A stretch of DNA of 64,000 nt from Rhodothermales bacterium (GTDB lineage Bacteria; Bacteroidota; Rhodothermia; Rhodothermales; UBA10348), in NCBI GenBank assembly GCA_040221055.1, contig JAVJVN010000002.1:1-64000 (forward strand), given 5' to 3'. The position numbers were made by a program, and so were the translations under genes. Below are positions 57,124 to 64,000 of this stretch, piece by piece. A model generated the notes under the pieces. It had not been told where the DNA came from. It saw only the letters and a list, made by a program, of their open reading frames with translations, and made no database searches. Position 1 is the stretch's first letter. Every line of letters starts with the position of its first letter.

Positions 57124-58128
57124 TCAGTTTTTCTGTGTAGGTGCGATCTGGCTCGACCCGATCGCCTGGCGGAACCGCTCTCCGGTGTCCAGGACCAGGA
57201 CGACTTCGTCGATGATGCCACCCTTGTTCAGCCGGGCGGTCACTCGTTCATTCATGGGATCGACTGAAATGATCTGTCCTAAATAGACCGATTCACCTGC
57301 CCCCACCGACACGAAGGAATCCTGCCACTTGAAGACAGCCTCGCCGTTCGCGATGAACACCAGCTCAGCCGATTCCACGTCGACCAGATTGTGGGTATTC
57401 GGGGGGATGAGTTCCAGGATATGCGGGTAGAACGGGTTTCCGGCCGGCTCCCGTGCCGGCAGAACCGAAAGAGGCACCTGCGGCAGATCCTGCGTGGGGT
57501 CAATGCTCTGGGCCAGCACGGGGAGGGCGTCTCCCTGCTCCGCTTCATCGGTCGCACTGAGCCCTGCCACTCCGCCGAAGTAGGATATCAGCGTGAAATC
57601 AAAGCTGACCATGACATCCATGACCGGCCGTTGGGTACGCGGATCGACCGTGCGGATATCGATATGGTTCAGCTTCAGATTGTCAATCCGGTACAATTGA
57701 CGGGAATTTTCGATGGACCAGATCAGACTGTACAGATTCCTGAAATGTCCGCGTCCGGTGACATCGAAGGTGTAGGTGTTGTATTCCGCACCATTCGTCA
57801 TGCCCTTGAACATGATGTCGAAGGGCTTGAAGCCGGTCCGGGTGTGTTCATTCAGGAAAGAAATCACTTCCTCCGAGCCCAGCGTACGCGGTACGACCTT
57901 GTACCGGGCATTCCACCGGGTTACCACCTCATTGGCAATGTCCTCGGACGCCGACATGTCCGACATAAGGGAGGTCAGTTCCGTCTGCTTCATCCGGGCC
58001 ACTTTTTCAGCCTTCTCGAGGCGGTCCATTTCCGCGGGTTGCTGTACGAACGTGAGCCAAACGCCCCCGCCCGTGGCAATCAGCCAGCAGAACCCCAACA
58101 CCAACAAATTCTGAATCATGTTCGACAT
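57124..58128 (-). CDS. PilO-PilP-like inner-membrane fusion protein
   Basis: A 334-residue inner-membrane alignment protein. Residues 4-25 form a membrane helix, ~28-60 a coiled coil, and ~75-190 a PilO-like ferredoxin fold with GFKPFDIMFKG, YTFDVTGRGHFRNLYSLIWSIEN and MDVMVSFDFTLI. After a low-complexity linker, residues ~240-330 look like a PilP/GspC-type HR domain, with ELVFIANGEAVFKWQDSFVSVGAG and SVYLGQIISVDPMNERV. The ATG at 58128 is chosen because the longer frame overlaps the upstream gene. It lies 6 bp before the secretin gene. Confidence 0.7.
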   Translation of the reverse strand: MSNMIQNLLVLGFCWLIATGGGVWLTFVQQPAEMDRLEKAEKVARMKQTELTSLMSDMSASEDIANEVVTRWNARYKVVPRTLGSEEVISFLNEHTRTGFKPFDIMFKGMTNGAEYNTYTFDVTGRGHFRNLYSLIWSIENSRQLYRIDNLKLNHIDIRTVDPRTQRPVMDVMVSFDFTLISYFGGVAGLSATDEAEQGDALPVLAQSIDPTQDLPQVPLSVLPAREPAGNPFYPHILELIPPNTHNLVDVESAELVFIANGEAVFKWQDSFVSVGAGESVYLGQIISVDPMNERVTARLNKGGIIDEVVLVLDTGERFRQAIGSSQIAPTQKN

Positions 58129-58138
58129 GGTTCCGTCC

Positions 58139-59896
58139 TCAGATCTCTTTCTGGTTGTTCGCCTGCTCCCGCAAGTACAGGGCTGCTTCGGGCAGCTTGC
58201 GCTCCACTTCCAGCTGCATGACGAAAGTGTATACCGGGCGCTCCCTGATTTCCGAGAACGTAAGGCTTTCAATTTGACCATCGACCGATGCGGCAAGGGC
58301 GACAATCTGCTCGCGACTCGTCGCGTTGCCGGTCAGCTGCAATTTCCCGTCCGACTCCGACCATTGCTCCACCCAGACGCCGGAGACCGTAGACAATTCG
58401 ACAGACAGACGCTCCAGGGTCCGCGACCAGCGATCGCTGCCCACCAGCAGGGAATCCAACACGTCGAGGGCGCCGACAAATCCCTGTGAACGGGCCTGCA
58501 GGCTGTCGATCCGGTACTCCAGATCATCCAGATTCGCCGAGATGACATCCTCCGGATAGTTCTTCAGCTCATGCTGGAACCGGGCCATGTCCTGGCTCTG
58601 GTCAAAGTATCGGGCAACGAAGAAAAGGGTCGAGCCGAACAGCAGGACGAACATGGCCGCAATGGGCCACGAAATGGGCAACTCAAAGCCCTTCCCTGCG
58701 AATTTGTGATCCAGGAAGTCCACCGGATGGAAAACGCCTGCGAACGGGCCATGCTTGACCAGACGAAGGGTTCCCAGCACGCCCAGCAACGCCTCCCGTC
58801 GCAGGGGTTTGCCTTCTTGTTCGGAGGTCGCGGAGCGTCCGGGCAACAGGCTGCGCAACAACCGGATGTCAGCCGTTTCGAAGAACGTGGAAAAACTCTC
58901 ATGCAGCGGTTCTTCACGGTCATCGCTGAACAGGAAGATGGTCTCGGCATCACTCCGGCCGAGTTCGTCCTGCAGCAGCAGGACGCGACTGCAAATGGTT
59001 TCCGGCGGATCGAAGGCCGTGATGGACCGCAGGTTCTCGACGTGCAGAAGGGCGCCGCCGCTCACGAACATGACGAGCGTATCGTCCATGCCCACGCGCA
59101 CGAGCAATGAGAGGCCGTCGGCCGCCCTGGCATCCTTCGACGCCGATGCAGCCTTCATCAGACCGGCCAGAAGCGAGATCTCCGTTTCCACGAGGGACAC
59201 CGTGGGGAAACTCCGCTTCCGGTTCCGGATGGTTTTCAGGGAGGGCATGAAGGGTTCGAAGGCCTGCGCGAACACCGCTAGATTTGCCGAACCCCCATCC
59301 GGTGGGGACACCATGGGAATGAAGGCCGTCTGCGCTTCGGAGTACCGACCCGTCTGGGTCTTCTCCAGCAAGGCAAACAACTCATCGCGCGACGGCGCGT
59401 CTCCGGACTTCCTGTTCTTTTTCTTCTTCTTGACGCCTTCCACGCCATCCCGGGGTACATCCAGACGAACACTGTGGACGAACTCGGAGCCCAGCGTGAA
59501 TACCACCCGGGGATTCTCATAACCCGCCTCTGCGCACTCGGCCATGATTTCAAGCAATTCCAGGTCGATCGGAATGGCGCCTTGGGCGGCCGATCCCATA
59601 TCGCCGCCGCCGGCACCCGGCAAGCTGTCCGTTTCGAATTCTGAAGCCAGAAAGAGCGACGCATCGCCCTGCTCTCCTGCCGCAGCCGCGAAACTGTAGT
59701 CCGCTTCCGATGCGGGAGCATCCAACTCCATGTCCAGCGACGTGGCATTGCCCATGAAGTCGGCACTGGCCCGCTTGCGGGTGAAGGTCCGGATCAGGAC
59801 CGGCCCATCGGGTCCGTCCTGCACGAGTGCGCCTTCTACCCGGCCATTGGAGGCCGAAATTCCGAGGATGTATTCGCTTTTTGCGCCGTATCTCAT
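58139..59896 (-). CDS. PilM-PilN-like fusion protein
   Basis: A 585-residue protein. Residues ~8-400 resemble the actin-like PilM fold: the YILGISASNGRVEGALVQ phosphate loop, the FPTVSLVETEISLLAGLM segment and the LSLLVRVGMDDTLVMFVSGGALL second subdomain. A membrane helix follows (~410-430). The C-terminus (~435-585) is PilN-like, with a coiled coil, WVEQWSESDGKLQLTGNATSREQIVALA, and a final beta subdomain. PilM and PilN are usually separate proteins that bind through a short N-terminal tail of PilN; here they are one chain. It lies 4 bp after the ATPase stop. Confidence 0.72.
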   Translation of the reverse strand: MRYGAKSEYILGISASNGRVEGALVQDGPDGPVLIRTFTRKRASADFMGNATSLDMELDAPASEADYSFAAAAGEQGDASLFLASEFETDSLPGAGGGDMGSAAQGAIPIDLELLEIMAECAEAGYENPRVVFTLGSEFVHSVRLDVPRDGVEGVKKKKKNRKSGDAPSRDELFALLEKTQTGRYSEAQTAFIPMVSPPDGGSANLAVFAQAFEPFMPSLKTIRNRKRSFPTVSLVETEISLLAGLMKAASASKDARAADGLSLLVRVGMDDTLVMFVSGGALLHVENLRSITAFDPPETICSRVLLLQDELGRSDAETIFLFSDDREEPLHESFSTFFETADIRLLRSLLPGRSATSEQEGKPLRREALLGVLGTLRLVKHGPFAGVFHPVDFLDHKFAGKGFELPISWPIAAMFVLLFGSTLFFVARYFDQSQDMARFQHELKNYPEDVISANLDDLEYRIDSLQARSQGFVGALDVLDSLLVGSDRWSRTLERLSVELSTVSGVWVEQWSESDGKLQLTGNATSREQIVALAASVDGQIESLTFSEIRERPVYTFVMQLEVERKLPEAALYLREQANNQKEI

Positions 59897-59900
59897 TGTA

Positions 59901-61214
59901 TCACTTCGCCAATTGCATGAATCGCCGCTTGTTGTTCGCGTAGGACATGGCCGTCTCCGGCGTTATGAGTCCCTGACGCATCAAGCGGAAAAGATCCTGC
60001 TCCAGTGTAATCTGTCCCTGTCCCCAGCCTTCCCACATCATCTGGTATATTTCACCGGAATTGTCATTCTTGATGGCGGCCCGGGCCGAGGGTGTGACCC
60101 AAAGGACTTCCTTGGCCAGCACGCGACCACCGCCCCGCTTGGGAGCCAGCTTCTGGGAAATGATGCACCGCAGGGTATCGGCCAGGCGGTTACGCACGCG
60201 ATCCTGCTCGTTCGGCGGGTATTCTCCGACAATCCGGTCAATACTTTCGACCGCCGATGACGTGTGCAAGGTGGAAAAGACCTTGTGCCCTGAATCGGTG
60301 ATCTCGATGGCAGAGGAAATCGTTTCAGGATCGCGCATCTCGCCGATCACGACGATGTCCGGATCCTGACGGAGGGCCTGCACAATTCCGTCCTTGAAAG
60401 ACGGCACGTCCTGACCCACCTCACGATGCCGCACAATGCACTTCTTCGAGGCATGCATGTACTCGATGGGCTTTCCGACCACCACGATGTGGCCATGGAA
60501 GTCCGCGTTGTTCGCATCCACGATGGCATCGAGCGTCGAGCTCTTGCCGGACCCGGTCACCCCGGTCACGAGGGTCAACCCGTCGCGTTCATGGCTGAAC
60601 ATGAGCCCCCGCTCGATGGCGGGATGGAAGCCCAGGGAATTCAATGGAAACAGGGAGTCCTGGATGGAGCGCATGTTGAGGGCCAGATTGCCCATTTCCA
60701 TGTAGGCCGACGCCCGGAACCGACGTCGGCGCTCGCCCGGTTCGCCGGGAATTTCGTGGGAAAAGTCTGCGGCGCGCCAGGAGAACAGCGATTCCAGTGC
60801 CGTTGCACCCAACAGGTTAAGGATGACCAGGGCTGACTCGTCGGTCGACAACCGGGGAAGCCCTTCGCCGGGCTTCTTGTCGCCATCGGACCGGAACCAG
60901 ATGTGTCCGTTCGACGATTCGCCGCCCATGTCCATGTCCGATGCGCCAACCGTCGCCATCCGGGACACCAGGGAGTTGAAGAAGATGCGCAATTGGGCGC
61001 GGTCGTTCGAATCCACATGGCCCAACCGGTCCAGGAGGAATCGGATGCGCTCCTCCCCATAACTCATGGCCGGGATGGACCCGATGATCTGCGCTACGAA
61101 CCCGGGCAACCCGTCGTTGGCGGGCTCGGACAACGAAACCGTCGATCGCGACGGGGTCCTGAGTGGCCGCGCGGGCGGACGCGGGTTGGCGGGAATGGAT
61201 CCGGAGTGCTCCAT
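59901..61214 (-). CDS. Type II/IV secretion ATPase, PilT-like
   Basis: A 437-residue hexameric motor ATPase of the PilT/PilB/GspE family. Walker A is GVTGSGKSST near residues 214-224. An Asp-box region follows (VVGKPIEYMH), Walker B is VVIGEMRDPETI near 285, and the His box is FSTLHTSSA. The N-terminal half (1-200) is unlike standard PilT and has unusual Ser/Met/Gly content. A zinc tetra-cysteine, typical of GspE/PilB, is absent, so the motor looks PilT-like. The ATG at 61214 is preferred to a TTG at 61271. It begins the compact operon. Confidence 0.87.
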   Translation of the reverse strand: MEHSGSIPANPRPPARPLRTPSRSTVSLSEPANDGLPGFVAQIIGSIPAMSYGEERIRFLLDRLGHVDSNDRAQLRIFFNSLVSRMATVGASDMDMGGESSNGHIWFRSDGDKKPGEGLPRLSTDESALVILNLLGATALESLFSWRAADFSHEIPGEPGERRRRFRASAYMEMGNLALNMRSIQDSLFPLNSLGFHPAIERGLMFSHERDGLTLVTGVTGSGKSSTLDAIVDANNADFHGHIVVVGKPIEYMHASKKCIVRHREVGQDVPSFKDGIVQALRQDPDIVVIGEMRDPETISSAIEITDSGHKVFSTLHTSSAVESIDRIVGEYPPNEQDRVRNRLADTLRCIISQKLAPKRGGGRVLAKEVLWVTPSARAAIKNDNSGEIYQMMWEGWGQGQITLEQDLFRLMRQGLITPETAMSYANNKRRFMQLAK

Positions 61215-61305
61215 GGAATGGGTAATGTTTTGACAGATCTCAACGCCTCTCGTATCGTCCCCAAAACCCAATTCTTAAGCGTCCCGGTGTCGTGGCAGGC
61301 CCCAC

Positions 61306-61347
61306 AAAAAATGGGGCGCTGGAGCAATTCCTGCTCCAGCGCCCCAT
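61306..61347 (-). terminator. Intrinsic terminator after the PilX-like gene
   Basis: A perfect 16-bp inverted repeat (61311-61326 and 61332-61347) with a 5-nt loop is followed on the minus strand by six T residues (61311-61306, the first pairing in the stem). It starts 28 bp after the stop of the 541-residue gene, separating it from the ATPase operon. Confidence 0.85.
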
Positions 61348-61374
61348 GAACCTTCTGGCGTGTCCCGAATGGGC

Positions 61375-63000
61375 CTATTCGGCCTTTCTGGACGCGGACT
61401 GGGTCATGGATGTCATGCGGACAACCAGGGGCTGTTGCTGCAGTTCAGGAACGAGCGGCATGAGCCGTTGCAGCGCTTCGTAGCTCGTGCGGACTTCCAC
61501 GTCCCCGTTGATATGGAACGAAATGGGCATGACATTGACCTGTTCGCTGCCCGACGCACTGCACTCGGCTTCAAGGGCGTGCCGGTAAATGGCCAGGTCG
61601 TAGAGCAGGATGGGCGTCCCACCGATGTCCTCGTCATCGATGTCATATACCCGAACACGGAATACGCCTCCGCGGTCTGTTGAATCGGACCAAACCGAAC
61701 CCGGAACAGCTCCCCGGACATCGCAAGCGGAGTTGAACGTCATGGAAAGCGCCAGGAGATCGGCCACGGGCGTGTCAAAGGAAACGTCCGCATCCATTGG
61801 GCCTTCCTGAAGCGATCCTACGGACTGATAGAAGAAGGTGCCGTTCACGGCGTCCGTGTTCTCGATGGAAATCCGGATGTCGGTGACGTCCTGGTTGGTA
61901 ACGAGCTCATCCCAGCATAATCCGCCTCCGGTCTCGCATCCGGCGGCCAGGACATCCACACCATCCATGTCGTACCGGTCGTCGTATTGATGGTCATGGT
62001 ACCGGAGGGCGCCCGTTGACGAGAACACGCCGATGTCGAAATGGCCGCCCAGAAGGCCGGCATCGTCCTCGCCTCCGGTCTCACCGACGTCGGTGAGCGA
62101 GCGCAGCACCAGGGCCCCCCGGATATCGGCCGTTCCCTTGAACTGATGGTCGCCACCGTTGGCCCGGGCCATGACCAGTCCTTCCCAATAGACCGTTCCT
62201 GCGAGCGTCAGCGATCCATCCACAAGCAGGATTCCGTAACCGGACACGGATCCCCGGACGTCCAGGTCACCACTGACGACGACGATGGCCGGATTGTCGC
62301 GGGATCCGTACGTCACGTCTCCCGAAATCCGCTCCGGACCGGCAATGTCAATCTTGGATGCGTGCGCCCGGATGGCCGCATCCAGTGTATTCAGATCCAC
62401 GCCCAGCGGGCCGGAGACAATGTCTCCTTGGCCATTCATGCCGGTGGCTTGATCGCCGCTTATCCGGGCGGCGAACGGATCGTCTGCGGAGGACAATACC
62501 GTGCGGATGGCATGCGCATCCGGACCCGCTACGTGCGCATCCTCTTCCCCTTCAAACGTCGGCAACGGTGTGTCCAGACCGGAAATCAGGAACGAATTCC
62601 CACTGGCCTTCACGCCGGACACCGGTCCGTCAATGGTCAATGCATCCAGCACAGGCGATCCCGTGCGTTCAAGCGTCGCGAAGATCTCATGTACGGCATC
62701 CTGGCTCGTTCCTTCGGCCCGGATGACCACGGGACCCTCGCGGTCACCCACGGCTTCGTAGGCGTACGTCGCGCCGGCATACGGCTTGTCGGACACGGCA
62801 CTCCGATAATTCGCAAAATCGCGGGCTGTTCTGGCAACGGCCAGATTCAGTGCCGTGTGGGCCGTCTCCCGCGCCAATACGGACGCCTGATAGTCCGTCT
62901 GCGTTTCAATACGGTCAATTTCTCCTTCCTTCTCCACCGCATACATGCTTGTCAAGGTGATGAGCATGGATGCGACCAGGATGATAGCGCCTTTCCCCAT
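61375..63000 (-). CDS. PilX-like pilus-assembly-type protein
   Basis: A 541-residue exported protein. It begins MGKGAIILVASMLITLTSMYAVE, a very short leader plus hydrophobic helix like PilX-type minor pilins, and lacks the conserved Glu5. Residues ~25-110 have the Ala/Thr-rich helical part (SVLARETAHTALNLAVARTARDFANY). The rest has repeating beta motifs, GDLDVRGSVSGYGILLVDGSLTLAGTVYWEG, as in minor-pilin-like surface proteins. A ribosome site GGAGGA (63009-63014) precedes the ATG by 8 nt. It is separated from the secretion operon by a terminator. Confidence 0.7.
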   Translation of the reverse strand: MGKGAIILVASMLITLTSMYAVEKEGEIDRIETQTDYQASVLARETAHTALNLAVARTARDFANYRSAVSDKPYAGATYAYEAVGDREGPVVIRAEGTSQDAVHEIFATLERTGSPVLDALTIDGPVSGVKASGNSFLISGLDTPLPTFEGEEDAHVAGPDAHAIRTVLSSADDPFAARISGDQATGMNGQGDIVSGPLGVDLNTLDAAIRAHASKIDIAGPERISGDVTYGSRDNPAIVVVSGDLDVRGSVSGYGILLVDGSLTLAGTVYWEGLVMARANGGDHQFKGTADIRGALVLRSLTDVGETGGEDDAGLLGGHFDIGVFSSTGALRYHDHQYDDRYDMDGVDVLAAGCETGGGLCWDELVTNQDVTDIRISIENTDAVNGTFFYQSVGSLQEGPMDADVSFDTPVADLLALSMTFNSACDVRGAVPGSVWSDSTDRGGVFRVRVYDIDDEDIGGTPILLYDLAIYRHALEAECSASGSEQVNVMPISFHINGDVEVRTSYEALQRLMPLVPELQQQPLVVRMTSMTQSASRKAE

Positions 63001-63132
63001 GGTGGTATTCCTCCAGATGTGTCAATAAGTACCGAGGGGGATGTGACGGCGGCTGAATGGTGGATGGCCGCACGACACAGGGGGTGTATCGGCGGCATTG
63101 GTCCGGACTTAAGTCCCGAAAATGGACGGACC

Positions 63133-63164
63133 AAAAAAAAGGGGCGGCGCTTCCGCGCCGCCCC
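63133..63164 (-). terminator. Intrinsic terminator after the subtilase gene
   Basis: A perfect 10-bp GC stem (63141-63150 and 63155-63164) with a 4-nt loop, reading GGAA on the minus strand, is followed by eight T residues (63140-63133). Confidence 0.88.
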
Positions 63165-63227
63165 TCAGTCCAGTCAGGATCAGTTCCGTCCGGATCCTTG
63201 CGGTCCGGCTCCGCAAGAGCACCCGGG

Positions 63228-64000
63228 TTACCAGCTTTCTCCCGTCCTTGTGCCGACATTCAGATAGTGTGACGAAGTGCCAGAAGGTGCATTCCGGACC
63301 CGCTCCCGTGCGCGATCCACAAGCGCATCGCGAACTTCACGGGCCGAGGCCTGCGGATGGCGAGCCAGGTAAAGTGCTGCCGCACCCGATACGTATCCTG
63401 CCGCCATCGACGTTCCGGACATCACGGCCAAACCATTGCCTGGCGCAAGGGACACGATTTCACTGCCCGGAGCAATGATATCCAGGTCCGCGCCCGAATT
63501 CGAAAACCAGGCGAACTGACGACTCCGTTCCGAGGCGCCGACAGTAATGGCATCTGCGACGTGTGCCGGCGTGATCAATGAAGCATCGACCCCCTCGTTT
63601 CCTGCGGCAACGACGACGGTAATCCCGGCATCAATTGCGGCCTGCACGGCATCATCCAGGGCCGTCCACGCTCCGGCCACGTTTTCGCCGAGGCTGAGAT
63701 TCATGACGGCGGGTTTGCCCGGGTTGGCCGCCTTCCATGCGATCACGTGATCGATGGCACTGATGACCATCGCGTCGTCCGCCGTTCCATTGTCCGTGAA
63801 CACGCGAAGGTTGTGGATGCGCGCACCGGGGGCCACACCCACCGTGCCGTCCTCGTCGTCGAATGCCGCGATGGCACCCGAAATATGGGTTCCGTGTCCG
63901 TCGGTGTCCATGGTCGTGCCGGAGCCCGAGAAGTCATGGTGGCTGACAACATTCACGTCCGCATGATCCACGCCGGTGTCCACGACGAATACGTCGACAT
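63228..64000 (-). CDS. S8 family serine peptidase (subtilase), 5' end outside window
   Basis: The C-terminal 250-odd residues of a subtilisin-like peptidase. The catalytic Asp is in VVDTGVD at the window edge, the His is in DGHGTHISG, the oxyanion Asn is in VAAGNEG, and the nucleophile Ser is in SGTSMAAGYVSGAAAL. The protein ends soon after the catalytic domain (HYLNVGTRTGESW) with no T9SS sorting domain or anchor. Secretion would depend on a signal beyond the window. It precedes the PilX-like gene on the same strand. Confidence 0.9.
   Translation of the reverse strand, partial: VDVFVVDTGVDHADVNVVSHHDFSGSGTTMDTDGHGTHISGAIAAFDDEDGTVGVAPGARIHNLRVFTDNGTADDAMVISAIDHVIAWKAANPGKPAVMNLSLGENVAGAWTALDDAVQAAIDAGITVVVAAGNEGVDASLITPAHVADAITVGASERSRQFAWFSNSGADLDIIAPGSEIVSLAPGNGLAVMSGTSMAAGYVSGAAALYLARHPQASAREVRDALVDRARERVRNAPSGTSSHYLNVGTRTGESW

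Noticed and set aside
61226-61256. Plus-strand TTGACA-N17-TATCGT near 61232
   Set aside because: It points into the PilX-like gene antisense with no plus-strand gene to serve; likely chance.

Overview
ORGANISM. This is GC-rich chromosomal DNA, probably from an uncultured or marine member of the Rhodothermia side of Bacteroidota. This is inferred from gene content, not from a search. The supporting genes are a T9SS type A sorting-domain protein, a PorV/PorQ-family protein, a large CarboxypepD_reg-like/TonB-dependent receptor, a bacillithiol-disulfide-reductase-like flavoprotein, a CcmB-CcmC-CcmD-CcmE cluster, a YfhO protein and a complete classical menaquinone (Men) pathway. Intergenic promoters look like TTGACA-N16/17-TATATT, and some genes carry strong AGGAGG ribosome sites. 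No tRNA, rRNA, CRISPR, phage or insertion sequence was recognised. The first ~91 bases are a G/C homopolymer that looks like an assembly-end artefact and cuts off recQ. LAYOUT. 0.1-8.7 kb: recQ (truncated), aroK, then a tight plus-strand run truA, kelch lipoprotein, arginine deiminase, tadA, bdr (ypdA). A seven-haem TPR lipoprotein lies on the other strand. 8.7-17.2 kb: a minus-strand operon of TonB-dependent receptor, 1159-aa T9SS cargo and PorV-like barrel. It has two candidate promoters, one with a palindrome over its spacer, and stem-loops between the genes. 17.3-26 kb: engB, sucD, tatA; divergent add-aroA; atl and an SPFH protein; then murB-ccmB-ccmC-ccmD-ccmE. 26-34.9 kb: mgtE, ksgA, TPR protein, bioY, metH, hydrolase and a 58-aa membrane protein, all on minus. 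34.9-43 kb: a translationally coupled menaquinone operon menF-menD-menH-menB-menA-menCE, whose last gene is a MenC-MenE fusion. 43-45.5 kb: two bacterial-microcompartment (BMC-H) shell genes behind a near-consensus promoter, followed by a YbbR-like gene and an unknown membrane gene running toward the men operon. 45.5-52.3 kb: a surface-polysaccharide block (two GT4 enzymes, a UDP-GlcNAc 2-epimerase, YfhO, PlsC). 52.4-55.7 kb: an outer-membrane barrel, a TIM-barrel protein, a degenerate M28-like lipoprotein and an unknown membrane protein. 55.7-64 kb: a compact type IV pilus/type II secretion-like machine (PilT-like ATPase, PilM-PilN fusion, PilO-PilP-like fusion, secretin), preceded by a PilX-like protein and a subtilase that runs off the window. 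HOW IT WORKS TOGETHER. Menaquinone synthesis, cytochrome c maturation, a multihaem cytochrome and succinyl-CoA ligase describe a menaquinone-based respiring cell. The envelope genes combine T9SS export, TonB uptake, polysaccharide synthesis and a secretin-based machine. The most unusual loci are the BMC-H pair with no visible enzymatic core, the fused-subunit pilus/secretion operon, and the MenC-MenE fusion.
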